Shown: positions 1 to 13,403 of the stretch, in pieces
Numbering within the stretch: the first letter of the stretch is position 1
How the letters are laid out: every line of letters starts with the position of its first letter
NCBI GenBank assembly: GCA_012295275.1
Contig: CM022671.1
Location: 30,793,750 to 30,828,749 of the forward strand
From: Chrysomallon squamiferum
Lineage: Eukaryota; Mollusca; Gastropoda; Neomphalida; Peltospiridae
Direction of reading: 5' to 3'
Length of the DNA stretch: 35,000 nt
Program-made: the position numbers and the translations under genes
Notes under the pieces: generated by a model
The model's input: only the letters and a program-made list of their open reading frames with translations
What the model was told of the DNA's origin: nothing
Database searches by the model: none

Positions 1-1
1 A

Positions 2-259
2 AGAGAGACATCACTATAAATTCAGCACACTCTACATATACATATATTCACTATGAACTTACCCGTTGAATATTCATATATACATCCGTTACACAAATTA
101 ATATAAACTGAAGTGATGGATTAAAGAAATTAAGATACAGAGAGACATCACTATAAATTCAGTACACTCTAATTACATTGGTAATATATCAATATAAATA
201 CATATACATATGTTTACAATGAACTTACCCGTTGAATATTCATATATACATCCGTTACA
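2..259. repeat. Imperfect tandem duplication (2-94 and 139-259)
   Basis: Both copies begin with the same stretch (agagagacatcactataaa) and end with a shared block that encodes MNLPVEYSYIHPLH. The second copy carries about 30 extra AT-rich bases in the middle. The first copy runs into a stop soon after the shared block. The second stays open for 103 codons. Seen directly by eye alignment. Confidence 0.8.
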
Positions 260-521
260 CCATAAACAAACACAAGTTCAAACCATGCTCACTGTAAACG
301 AAATACCAGGTTCAGATATGAACGTCATTTACATAAACACAAGCCAATGTGGAGAAGCCTATGCTTTGGAATCAATTAAGCACGACCTTTTTGATGTACC
401 AGAAATGACTAATAAAATGTTATTGCTCAGTGAAAATGATAGAAAAATAAACGAATGCTATAAAAGAAGTAAGTCTAAGGTTAATTGGAACATCGATAAC
501 GATGAGTACATTGAACAATGA
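210..521 (+). CDS. Hypothetical 103-aa ORF, possibly a terminal exon
   Basis: I do not recognise this protein. It is open from an ATG at 210 to a TGA at 519-521, with mixed and not low-complexity residue use, which is unusual among non-GPCR/GT ORFs here. It is hydrophilic and acidic toward the C terminus, ending in NDEYIEQ, with no hydrophobic segment. An in-frame TAA lies 13 bases upstream of the first ATG and no clear splice acceptor is visible, so the start could be real. The window edge hides any 5' gene context. The first codons are duplicated at 53-94, where the frame closes early. It could be the cytoplasmic tail exon of a larger gene, a small gene, or a transposon remnant. No function is assigned. 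Confidence 0.3.
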   Translation: MFTMNLPVEYSYIHPLHHKQTQVQTMLTVNEIPGSDMNVIYINTSQCGEAYALESIKHDLFDVPEMTNKMLLLSENDRKINECYKRSKSKVNWNIDNDEYIEQ

Positions 522-618
522 TGATCTTAATTACACAGTTTTAACTGCAGAATACTACGAGAAAGCAATTAAAAGAGAGGAAATATTAATTATTTTCTAA
601 CAATCTATCACTCTCTTG

Positions 619-4020
<3,402 letters not shown>

Positions 4021-4027
4021 AAATTAA

Positions 4028-4032
<5 letters not shown>

Positions 4033-4081
<49 letters not shown>

Positions 4082-4115
4082 GGCTCTCTCTCTCTGTGTG
4101 TGTATGCGTGCGCGT
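4033..4115. repeat. (CT)n and (GT)n microsatellite
   Basis: About 23 CT units, a short gggc-containing break, then more CT and a GT/GC-rich alternating purine-pyrimidine tail. Confidence 0.95.
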
Positions 4116-4614
4116 ACGTGTAATTATGCATGCTAGATTTCACACTAGCTGGATAAATCATTTATCTATTACAAGCATGTTTATTTTTTAAATTTTCCAC
4201 TGAACACTAATAATAACAGTTACACTGCACAGTCAGTACTTACGAATAAAAATATGCCACAAATGAATACAAGTTAGTAAGAAATAAATACAGTTTATTA
4301 ATTTAAAAAAACAAAAATATCAATAATTCATTAAGAAATATATATATGAACACTTTATTAGTAAATAAATACTTGCAATTTTTGAAATTTAAAAAAACGA
4401 GAGAAATACCTGCCATTTTTATAGATAGTCCTGTAAAGTTAAGAAATAAAGTCTTCGGTCGGCCATCGCCTTGACCTGAGGACGAATTGTAAACAAGCGC
4501 GTGCCCTTTCCGCTTGACCTGTTTGCTGGGGACAGAATCAGTTTTTCATACAGTTACCGTAACGTAGAAAAATAAGCAGGAGATATTGGTTGTGTAGAAG
4601 GTTTTATATTCATC

Positions 4615-4666
4615 GTAGTAATAGAAGCAGTATTAGTCGTAGTACTAATAACAGCAGTTGTATTAC

Positions 4667-4741
<75 letters not shown>

Positions 4742-5055
4742 AATAAGAAACAACAACAAAAGTAAATAAATACAAATAAAAATAAATAAAATATACAAAG
4801 AATATTTATAAAAAAAAATTAAGATAAACAATACGAAAAAAGATTTAAAAAATAATAATACTAATACTAGTAATAGTAGTAATAGTAGCGGTACATATAA
4901 TAGTAGAAAGGGTTGTAGTAAAAGTAGAAGCAGTAATATTCAAGAGTAGTAGTAGTAGTAATAATAATAACAGTGGTTGTAATAAGTACTATAAGTAGTA
5001 TAAAGTAACAGTATTAGTAGTAGTTATTATTATTAGTAGTAGTAGTTGTAGTAAT
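4615..5055. repeat. Compound trinucleotide array (ATT/AGT/AAT)
   Basis: Long interrupted runs of ATT change into AGT and back. They sit just downstream (transcriptionally 3') of the first GPCR gene. The GC-richer stretch 4440-4550 before it is not assignable to a gene. Confidence 0.9.
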
Positions 5056-5169
5056 TGTTTTTATCTGATATATGTCTGCATGCATTCATGTATATGTTCA
5101 AACAGTTATCAGCAAAACTACAATCTGGTAACACTGCTATACAAAACTTCTGTTCCTTTCTTCTTCCTG

Positions 5170-6270
5170 TTAATATCGTTTTGGCTCCTGGGCCGACGTG
5201 CTTAGTGTATCGCTAGTTTTCGTCACCCTGCAGACAAAACACGAAATGAGAACGTTTCTGAACTTGGCACCAAACAGACAGTAATAGAGAAAATTGACGG
5301 CCGAGTTGAACGTGTACATGAAGTCAGACGCCAGATGAAGATGGAAACAGAAAACTGGACTCTTCTCTTCGTCACCAAATTTGTCAAAACACAAACTCCT
5401 GTCAGAGATGAGGAGCGTGACGGTGATGCAGAAAGTGAAAACAATGGCCAGGGTCGTTGCCGTTATTCTGTCAGTTACGGCGGACCGTCGTTCCGAAGTC
5501 GAAGACTGTTTCGTTTTTAGCTTTCGAAGTTTCGTGCACAGCTTGTAAACGATGCAGGCATTGAGAACGACAAGCGTGAACACCGGAACGACCAGAAGAA
5601 CGATCACTTCCAGGTACTTCTGGTAAACTTCTGCGAAAAAGAACTTCATTGCGTCGGAAAATTGCGGCTTAGTTACAAAAAGTCTGGTCAGGTTGGTCTC
5701 GGGATCCTGGTCCACGCGAAAGGATCCGGTAAAAAATTTCGGAATGTTGTACACGACTGAAGACACGAGAACGAACAAGCCAGATATTCTGGCTCGTTTG
5801 ACCGTGACCCAGGAAAGAGCTCGAAGCGGGAACATGACCACAATGAACCGTTCTGAAGTCAGCAACATGGTCGTATAAAGGGACCCGAAGTAGGCGATGT
5901 GTTCAAAAGGTCTGTATACTATGTTCACAGGAACGCTGTACAAGTCGACACCATCAGAAGCTTCGCCTACGATAGAGCTCACTGTTACGAATAAAAGCGA
6001 TCTTACTAAAATGAGAATGTCGAAGAAAGCCAGGAAGGTCAAAATGACGCTGTTGGGAGACTTCATTCTGGAAGAAGACAGGACGCAGATCGAGATGAAG
6101 TTGCCAACGAAACCGAGAAGTACGAGAACTGAAATGGCTGCTTCTACAACCCAGCGAAGAACCGATTCAGTTTGCTCCGTATCCTCATCCTGTAAACAAA
6201 GCGTTACATTGTCGCATGTTAAATTAATAAGACTCGCAGTAAGACTTTCACTGTGAGAAATGTTCACCAT
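5170..6270 (-). CDS. Class A GPCR, FMRFamide-receptor-like (paralogue 1)
   Basis: Predicted plasma-membrane peptide receptor, 366 aa, complete in one exon from ATG to stop. The N terminus (1-40) carries N-glycosylation sites at N3, N16 and N21 and two cysteines (C19, C25). Seven hydrophobic segments lie near 42-66, 76-99, 122-145, 160-180, 218-243, 270-290 and 312-336. TM3 ends in SERF (E140-R141-F142) in place of DRY. TM7 reads NSAVNFLYY, where N326-F-x-x-Y330 replaces NPxxY. An N-S-x-V-N-F TM7 is what I associate with FMRFamide-type receptors. There is no cysteine near the top of TM3 or in loop 2; C294 and C308 in loop 3 are conserved in the paralogues. The cytoplasmic tail is short and Ser/Thr-rich. 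The ligand is unknown; a purely orphan or chemosensory role is possible. The paralogues at 9532 and 19097 indicate local duplication. Confidence 0.93.
   Translation of the reverse strand: MVNISHSESLTASLINLTCDNVTLCLQDEDTEQTESVLRWVVEAAISVLVLLGFVGNFISICVLSSSRMKSPNSVILTFLAFFDILILVRSLLFVTVSSIVGEASDGVDLYSVPVNIVYRPFEHIAYFGSLYTTMLLTSERFIVVMFPLRALSWVTVKRARISGLFVLVSSVVYNIPKFFTGSFRVDQDPETNLTRLFVTKPQFSDAMKFFFAEVYQKYLEVIVLLVVPVFTLVVLNACIVYKLCTKLRKLKTKQSSTSERRSAVTDRITATTLAIVFTFCITVTLLISDRSLCFDKFGDEEKSPVFCFHLHLASDFMYTFNSAVNFLYYCLFGAKFRNVLISCFVCRVTKTSDTLSTSAQEPKRY
6005..6097. other. Nucleotide-identity island shared with GPCR paralogues
   Basis: These 93 bases match 10379-10471 without a mismatch. The inner 84 bases also match the reverse complement of the pseudogene segment 19246-19329. 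The block encodes the end of TM1, intracellular loop 1 and TM2. Flanking codons differ between copies. Confidence 0.9.
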
Positions 6271-6620
6271 CTTACCGGTAAATGAATGATTTGTGTATTT
6301 TTATTGTTTATGACAATGTTATCAGTGATATTGTTTAAGGTCGTGTCACGTATATCCTGTACAGTTATCCTTGTTAACGTTAAAAGGTATTGAACTTATG
6401 AACTGTGGTGCAGAATTGTAAGTGTTTTATGTTGTATTCATGATCAGCAACTAAAGTTAGATCTTCATATTTTCAAATTCGTTGTACAAAAGCTGCGAAG
6501 TATTGAATTCATGAAAGTCGATGAAATCCAAAAAAAAAAAAGTTTGTGTGTATTCTTAAAATTATTAAAATTATTGTGTGTTGTTTTCTTGACTGTCGAC
6601 GAATACAACTCTATTTCAGT
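6271..6620. other. 5' flank of GPCR paralogue 1
   Basis: Upstream of the minus-strand start. It holds ordinary AT-rich sequence and a short poly-A near 6530. I see no clear TATA box and no strong splice acceptor next to the ATG, so the 5' UTR structure is unresolved. Confidence 0.4.
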
Positions 6621-6779
6621 TCATAAGCAACGAAGAATTATGACTTTATGCTGTGTTTTAATAGCGCCGTCTTTGATCAAACGAACGTCCTGGTTGTCGA
6701 ATTCGTGAATCGTGCTCAGCGATGCAGAAACCATCAGAAATGAGCGGCTGTAATCGTCTGTGTAAACTGCAAACAGATA
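6621..6779 (-). other. Possible orphan exon or gene relic
   Basis: On the minus strand a T-rich run ends in tttgcag at about 6770, followed by an open frame reading VYTDDYSRSFLMVSASL and continuing to a stop near 6621. The composition is protein-like and GC-richer than its flanks. The pattern of a hydrophobic strand, YTDD, Ser-rich stretch and LSTI loosely recalls a blade of a Sema/plexin beta-propeller, but that is a guess. No good splice donor is visible at the 3' end. Confidence 0.18.
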
Positions 6780-6788
6780 AACATCTCG

Positions 6789-6823
6789 TATTATTATTGT
6801 TATTATCGTTGTTGTTGTTGTTG

Positions 6824-6854
<31 letters not shown>
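6789..6854. repeat. (ATT)n/(GTT)n microsatellite
   Basis: Trinucleotide array of ATT and GTT units. Confidence 0.95.
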
Positions 6855-6983
6855 GAGTGTTTTCATGATAGCGTAATTTTGAAATCTACGATTTCGAATT
6901 GAAAAGCATTAAAAATGAGATAAAACAACAACAACAACCCCCCCCCATACACATAATAATAATAAATAAATAAAAAAATTAAA

Positions 6984-6990
<7 letters not shown>

Positions 6991-7023
<33 letters not shown>
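6991..7023. repeat. Poly-A tract
   Basis: An uninterrupted A-run of about 33 bases preceded by AAAT units. It could be the tail of an old retroposon on the plus strand, but no element body is recognisable upstream. Confidence 0.9.
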
Positions 7024-7026
<3 letters not shown>

Positions 7027-7297
7027 CATCAGTATAATTAAATAAAATATCGCAGAACACTTAACGTTTGGTGAATAAATAATTTTTAAGTTATAGTAAT
7101 AATTTTTTTTAATCACTATTGCAGTTGTTAATTGTACTACAAATATCGTATTTAGCATGTTTAAAACTGTGAGCAATTCTAAATTTAAAATAAAAGTAAA
7201 ATATTCATTGGTACTTAAATACTCTATAACAACAGCAACAACTGTTACTACTGCCACAACACAGATAGAAGGAAAAAGAGAAGATAACAATAGCGAG

Positions 7298-7301
<4 letters not shown>

Positions 7302-7390
<89 letters not shown>
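7302..7390. repeat. (GA)n microsatellite
   Basis: About 43 uninterrupted GA units. The Arg-Glu and Ser-Leu ORFs over it are artefacts. Confidence 0.95.
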
Positions 7391-7392
<2 letters not shown>

Positions 7393-7606
7393 AATGAAAA
7401 TAAAACAAAAAGAGAAACAAAAAGAGACAAAGGGATACAATATCCGATTTCGTTTATAAAACATATCTTACTTACCACAAGTAAATGAATGTTCTTACTG
7501 CTATGTTTCTTTTCATCTCGAAAATTCAAATGTAACTTCTCTATCATGCTAAACTGCACGCATGGAGAGTTTTTACTCCTGCCTTCGTATTTTCTCGATA
7601 TTTCAG

Positions 7607-7666
7607 CTATACCGTACCTTACCACTGACGAAACTACACAAGAGGAACCTAACATTAATTTATCAG
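7607..7666 (+). other. Candidate 60-nt exon with consensus splice borders
   Basis: The segment is preceded by gatatttcag and followed by gtaaat, giving a textbook acceptor and a CAG|GTAAAT donor. Its length of 60 nt is a multiple of three. Two of its frames are open, one reading IPYLTTDETTQEEPNINLS. No neighbouring exon is recognised, so it may be chance. Confidence 0.22.
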
Positions 7667-7679
7667 GTAAATTTATATA

Positions 7680-8716
7680 AATATGAATCATTTACCGACA
7701 ACCGAAATTACGGAGTTTCATGTTTAATTAATAAACGGGAACCGCAGGTGTACCCAAACCTTCAAAACACACGCTGACCGCAAATGGAATAACGGGGAGT
7801 TTTCTGTTAACACATGCAACATAAGGAGGCTTTAGATGATCGTGGAACCATCACTAAATAATAGGATGAGGCTAAGCAGGCCTTTGATACTTCCAAAGTG
7901 TCATTAACATATTCCTTTATATATATATACTCACTGATATGTCATAGCTAACTGATGTACTGTCTATGTAAGTGTATGCATACGGTAAATTACCTTCAGC
8001 ATTGTGACGCTGTCTGCTGTGTTAAACAGTGAGAGGGCTGCCACAGCACGCTTAAAACAATGAAAACCGTTATGAATATTATAATCCGTTATGAATATTA
8101 TAATCCGTTTTATTTCAGTTGTGACGTTTGCCGATAGGCTATTACTGAACATGCTGAATATGCAGATATTCATTTTTTAAATAGTGTGTTGTTGTTGTTG
8201 TTATTATTATTATTATTGTTGTTGTTGTTTATAATACACTATCAGTAGTAGTAGCATTAATAGCAGAAGTAGTAGTCGTAATAGGAGTGATAATGGTGGA
8301 AGCAGTAGTAGTAGTAGCAGTAGCAGCAGTTATAACATTAGCGGTAAAGATATTTGATTTTCAATATCTCTGTGATCCTTAACCACGTTTATAACTCCAT
8401 AAAACCACAGATTAAAAGTGTATTGAATGCATCTTAGTATTTTAATTTGTTTTAACCACACACACACACACACTCACACACACACACACAAACATACACA
8501 CACAACAAACACACATACATACATAATACACACATACATACATACACATATATATACATACACACATACACACATACATACATACATACATACATACATG
8601 CACATATGCATACAAATTACAAAGATATTCTGACTTCAGTATCATCTGCAGCAAGTCAGAATTTGTCCATGGTATGCGCAAGTGTATTTCTCCTTTTCTT
8701 TTTTTCTATCCTTCTT

Positions 8717-8751
<35 letters not shown>

Positions 8752-8872
8752 CATGAAATGAAAATAAAAATAAAACAACATTTGTTCACGAATTTTATTA
8801 TTTTATGGAACATTTATTAATTTACATTATAAATAAAATATTTGTATTTTCATATTCAATGAAATAATAATG

Positions 8873-8906
<34 letters not shown>

Positions 8907-8926
8907 TAGTAATAATAATAATAATA

Positions 8927-8961
<35 letters not shown>

Positions 8962-9290
8962 AATGATAATCTGGACAAGGTATTTTAGTGAACTAAAACG
9001 AAGTGTTTAGATATTTGCAAGTAGCTATATTTATAATGGTTTCTTCGTTTTTCTCTCTTCTATACGTTACGTTTATATTGAAAATAAAAGTAAATAACAT
9101 TAATTTTGGAAAATGAAAAAAAATTAAATTATGATTTTGTCTTATTTTAATCCATCTCCTCCTCATCGTTATCATCATCATCATCATCATCATCATCATA
9201 ATCTGCCTCTTCTTCTTCTCCTTTTTTTTTTATGCACAAGAAAAATTTACATGTTCTTATTGTAATTGAGTTTGTTCTCAATAATGCAAC
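7680..9290. repeat. Intergenic microsatellite cluster
   Basis: Contains a 19-bp unit duplicated in tandem (about 8067-8104), GTT/ATT and AGT arrays (8188-8330), CA and CATA arrays (8456-8610), poly-T (8719-8751), AAT/ATG arrays (8863-8970) and ATC units (9166-9199). No gene is supported; His/Thr-, Cys/Val- and Met-rich ORFs come from these arrays. Confidence 0.85.
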
Positions 9291-9434
9291 TGACCAGTTA
9301 CCTATAACAAATATTGTAAAATGCTTCTTTCTAATACAGAGAAAGGTCTAAGGCCTAAATTAGCCAGTCTTGGAGCTTGGGTTAGATCGGTAAATAACAA
9401 CACACATCGTAAAACACATTCATAATAATGCGTT

Positions 9435-9440
9435 TTTATT
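9435..9440 (-). promoter_or_regulatory. Candidate polyadenylation signal for GPCR paralogue 2
   Basis: TTTATT on the plus strand is AATAAA on the minus strand, 92 bases past the stop codon at 9532. The hexamer is common in AT-rich DNA, so position is the main support. Confidence 0.4.
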
Positions 9441-9531
9441 TTTCAAAGCGGCTACAAAGTTGTGGATTTTACGACTGTTCCAGTCATAGATACTTACTGC
9501 ACGTACGTTCCAACAACTGCACGTACAGAGT

Positions 9532-11109
9532 TTAACTCAGAGTGGAAAGTTCTCGTGCAGAAATACTTACTGTGCTCTCTAGTTTGACAACCCTACACGT
9601 AAATATCGAAATCATAACTTTTCTAAACTTTGCACCGAACAAACAGTAATAGACGAAATTAACAGCTGAATTGAACGTGTACATCAAATTGGTTGCCATG
9701 CGTAAATCGTCGCAGTACGCTGGAAGTTGGGGCTTTTCTCCTACCGGTAAAAGGCACAACTTTCTGTCGAGGGTAAGCAGCGTCAGGGTAATGCAGAAGG
9801 TGAAAATAATGGCCAGAGTCATTGCCGTTATTTTATCAGTGACAGACGATCGTCGCCCACAAGTTGAAGACTCTTTCGTTTTAAAGTGTCTAGAAGCATT
9901 ACAGATTTTATAAATGATGCAGACGTTCAGAACAACAAGCGTGAACACTGGTATCGCCAACAGAACGATCACTTCCAGGTATTTCTTGTAGATTTCAGCG
10001 CTGAAGAATTCAACTCCTTCAGAAAATGTTGCTTTGGTCACCACGAATTTGGTCAGATGCGTCACAGGATCCTGTTCCGTCGAAAGTGTTGCGTGAAGAA
10101 ACTTAGGAATGTTGTAGATGACGGAAAAGAGGAGAATTATGAAACCAGATATTCTTGCTCGTTTGACTGAGATCAGCAACACGGCTCGAAGGGGGAACAT
10201 GATCACTATAAACCGTTCTGCCGTCAGCAAGACTGTCATGTACACAGATCCGAAGTAACCGATGTGCTCGAACGGTCTGAAGATAACGCCTACGGGAATC
10301 CCGTAAACGTCCCTAGTCCTTGCTCTGCCCAAAGAATCTGAGAGGATAGAGCTCACTGTTATGAACAAAAGAGATCTCACTAAAATGAGAATGTCGAAGA
10401 AAGCCAGGAAGGTCAAAATGACGCTGTTGGGAGACTTCATTCTGGAAGAAGACAGGACGCAGATCGAGATGCAGTTGCCCGCGATTCCGAGCAGAGCTGT
10501 CGTTGAGATGAATACTGTGTTAACTAACCACTCTATTGTCCTTCTCGATCCGTTCTTTCGTTTTGGTGAGCATTCTATGTCTGATTTATTGTCACCTGGC
10601 GAATTCGAACAGTTTGTTGCGGTTGTGTTGTCGTCAGATCTGCCGACTGTTTGGTTGAAATTTTCGTCTGCCGAATTGAAATTTATGCCGTTGTTTTTGT
10701 CGTTTGTAATCACAAGTGAAGGCCTCGTATTTCCACCACTGATATTTTGTGAATTCAAGAATGATCTAGAATTAAAGCTGTCTGGTGTTGAATTCATGAA
10801 CGATGTAGAATTAAAGCTGCCTGGCGTTGAATTCGTGAATGATGTAGAATTAAAGCTGTCTGGCGTTGAATTCATGAACGATGTAGAATTAAAGCTGTCT
10901 GGTGTTGAATTCATGAAAGTTGTATAATCAAAGCTGTCTGGCGTTGAATTCATGAAAGTTGTAGAATTAACGCTGACTGCTGTTGAATCCGTACTCGGTG
11001 TTGAGTCTAAACTAGACGTCTGCGTTGAAACTGACGCAAAGTTGCAGACAACCAGCACGAAACAACTCATCGCGTGTAAATTCATTTTAATTAGATTCCT
11101 CATCTTCAT
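9532..11109 (-). CDS. Class A GPCR, FMRFamide-receptor-like (paralogue 2), long repeat-bearing N terminus
   Basis: Predicted plasma-membrane peptide receptor of 525 aa. I place the start at the ATG ending at 11109 because a strong minus-strand acceptor (gtaattacag, exon from 11113) lies directly upstream; the longer open frame reads T-rich intron. Residues 1-29 look like a signal peptide (hydrophobic core AMSCFVLVVCNFA). Residues 47-124 form six 13-residue units of type FNSTSFMNSTPDS, rich in N-x-S/T. The seven-helix core spans about 193-497: ERF at 298-300, loop-3 cysteines C452 and C466, and NSAVNFVYY in TM7. The core closely matches the gene at 5170-6270, but the extracellular region is about 150 residues longer. 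The 5' UTR exon was not found. The ligand is unknown. Confidence 0.92.
   Translation of the reverse strand: MKMRNLIKMNLHAMSCFVLVVCNFASVSTQTSSLDSTPSTDSTAVSVNSTTFMNSTPDSFDYTTFMNSTPDSFNSTSFMNSTPDSFNSTSFTNSTPGSFNSTSFMNSTPDSFNSRSFLNSQNISGGNTRPSLVITNDKNNGINFNSADENFNQTVGRSDDNTTATNCSNSPGDNKSDIECSPKRKNGSRRTIEWLVNTVFISTTALLGIAGNCISICVLSSSRMKSPNSVILTFLAFFDILILVRSLLFITVSSILSDSLGRARTRDVYGIPVGVIFRPFEHIGYFGSVYMTVLLTAERFIVIMFPLRAVLLISVKRARISGFIILLFSVIYNIPKFLHATLSTEQDPVTHLTKFVVTKATFSEGVEFFSAEIYKKYLEVIVLLAIPVFTLVVLNVCIIYKICNASRHFKTKESSTCGRRSSVTDKITAMTLAIIFTFCITLTLLTLDRKLCLLPVGEKPQLPAYCDDLRMATNLMYTFNSAVNFVYYCLFGAKFRKVMISIFTCRVVKLESTVSISARELSTLS
10379..10471. other. Nucleotide-identity island, GPCR paralogue 2 copy
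   Basis: Identical over 93 bases to 6005-6097, whereas sequence on both sides diverges. Confidence 0.9.
10738..10971. repeat. Coding minisatellite, six 39-bp units
   Basis: Six units of 39 bp (234 bp), each encoding 13 residues of the receptor N terminus. Units differ by a few substitutions, and all lengths stay a multiple of three. Central units read NSTPDSF or NSTPGSF; the outermost units are more diverged. Confidence 0.95.
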
Positions 11110-11435
11110 AAATCTGTAATTACAAAAAACAACAACAACAAAAACAAAGCAAACAACAGCAAATGAACTAAACAAAAACAAAACAAAAACATATTGTATA
11201 AAGAGAAAGAAATCATTTTCAGAAGTAGGCTTCAGCTCTGTGAAGAAAACAGAGGGCTGAGGCATAACACGTTTTTCCCATTCCAGTAGCTGACATACGA
11301 CCGATCTACCTCCATTAACGTCTATGAGAAGGCGTTCATAAAATATCTACTGTTGCTAAAAGAAGTAATGTAGTCTTTGGTATGACAGCAATAGGTTTTA
11401 TCTTTGCTATGACCCTTAATCACACACACATACAC

Positions 11436-11483
<48 letters not shown>

Positions 11484-13183
11484 TATATATAATACTTACA
11501 TACAAAAACAAAATCCTTCCAGACTTGCTATATATCAATATATCAATGAAAGGGTGAACATAAATCACTCTATTGTAAATCCATTATTGAGAGAAAAAAG
11601 CCTAAAACCTAATAAAAATGTTAACTTGAGTCTTCAGTGACTGAAGGGAACTGACCTGTATTTTCACTGACGCCGTGTGTATGTGGCACGTGTAGTACAC
11701 TGTAAATATAAATATGTAATTGACAAGATGGCACATTTGTTGTAGTAATGAAGTATATTATATAATTAATGATGTAGACACGTATATACTTTCATACACG
11801 CGTACTTGTAATTACAGATGAATGAACAGAGTATATAGGCACATACAGTAATAATAATTAAAAAACATATTTCTGTCTTAGAGTCTTTGAATTATGCTTA
11901 TATATGTTGTTGGCATTTTTTTTTATTTTTTTTATTTTTTTTTCCCCTTTTTTTTCCGTTTTTCTTTATTGTTACAGCTATTATTATGATTATTTTATTA
12001 TTATTTTTTTTAATTCCTGCTATTATTTTTTTAAATTATTTTTGTTTACTATTACACAACATTTTAAATGTGAAATCATTTGGTCTGTACTTTGGGAGAG
12101 TCGAAAGTGTAATAATGGTAACCACTGTTTGTTTTGGTTTTTTTGGGGGGGGGGGTAAAAAAAAATTAAATTCGTCTCGAACGTAATATTTCATTTTAAT
12201 TCAGTTTGTAAGAACATGATTTAGTTAAGTTTGAAATATTATTTTCTACGTTTAAATAAACTAATCTTGTAATCTTAAAGAAATTATCTATTTTAGTTCA
12301 TTTAAAAGTAATTTTAATACTATTTAACCACTTACGCTCACATACTCTATTATTATAATCGTTCAGCAATAATCCATATATCAAGAATAATAACTTTGTG
12401 CTTTTTGTCAATTATTAATTTTAACCGAAACGTTATCATTCCCCAGGGCAAAACACATGCAAAACACCCAATATTCTATAACAAAGTACAAAATACCTTC
12501 ATTCAAAAAACAAAACAAAAAATGCAGCACGCTACTGTAAATCCACAGAAGAATCTGACATAAGTGATAAAACTTGAATGTTCAGTGACCAACAGAGTCA
12601 GATCCAGAATCGAAATTAGTTTCATTTCGATCAGTCCGTCACCACGATAACACAGATGGACAGATAAAGAGGAAAGCAGTTAATGCATCGTTCAGTTCTC
12701 AATGGCTACGTCATTCGAGGCTAACTGACCGTTAATTTTGATTGTCTTCAAAAAAAAAAAAAATAATAATAATAATACTAAATAAATAAAAATATATAGA
12801 TCGGAAAGAAACATGTGTTGGAAACAGTTGGGAAACCAATACTGATAATGCTTTGAGCAATTCCAGAAACAGTTTCCTACGGAGCAGGACGCTGAATATT
12901 CAGAGCAAGAGATTTGGGAAGACAAACGACAAATCATCAGCACCACAGGTGGGTTGTTAATAAGCTATTTTGTTCTCGTATGCGGGGGAAATGTCGCTGT
13001 TAATTGATGTGGAATAAACACAGAACGCGAACGAATGCTTACTCTGATGAGAGTTGTTGACGTGTTAACGTGTTTGAATACGCTATTAATTTAATTGTGA
13101 ACAATGATGAGCTCCACGTGCGAAATCGTCTAATAGTAATAGTATTTCTGTTTTAATTGTTATTACTGTTTGTCATTCTTATA

Positions 13184-13233
<50 letters not shown>

Positions 13234-13403
13234 CATCATTACTTTTGATTTTTTGGTTTTGTTTTTGTCATCACTATATCATCAATATCATTACTATTAA
13301 GTAACGAACAAAAAGTAAATTTCACTTTTTAATTACAAATTAATTTTAACAACAAGTATTTAAATACATATGGATAGTCATAAACAATAAAATGTAATAC
13401 TAG
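11110..13403. other. Intergenic, 5' side of GPCR paralogue 2
   Basis: Holds the T-rich (minus strand) intron end at 11114-11150, a TA array (11438-11492), poly-T and TTA-rich sequence (11918-12010), a G-run near 12146, poly-A (12750-12763) and an ATT array (13185-13232). A minus-strand ORF at 12692-12946 contains a Cys-rich stretch followed by low-complexity Leu/Phe. I see no domain in it. Confidence 0.6.

Noticed and set aside
5897-6256. Antisense ORF over GPCR paralogue 1, with the same antisense peptide over paralogue 2 and the pseudogene
   Set aside because: The shared antisense peptide follows from the nucleotide-identity block on the sense strand; the sense frames carry all receptor motifs.
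8427-8681. His/Thr-rich and Cys/Val-rich ORFs
   Set aside because: Translation of CA and CATA arrays.
11110-11265. N-terminal extension of GPCR paralogue 2 to 577 aa
   Set aside because: The added codons are a T-rich Phe/Val stretch ending in a consensus acceptor (gtaattacag), so it reads as intron. A signal-peptide-like start follows at 11109.
12692-12946. Cys-rich minus-strand ORF
   Set aside because: Only a short Cys-containing stretch followed by low-complexity Leu/Phe; no spacing pattern of a known domain and no splice context.
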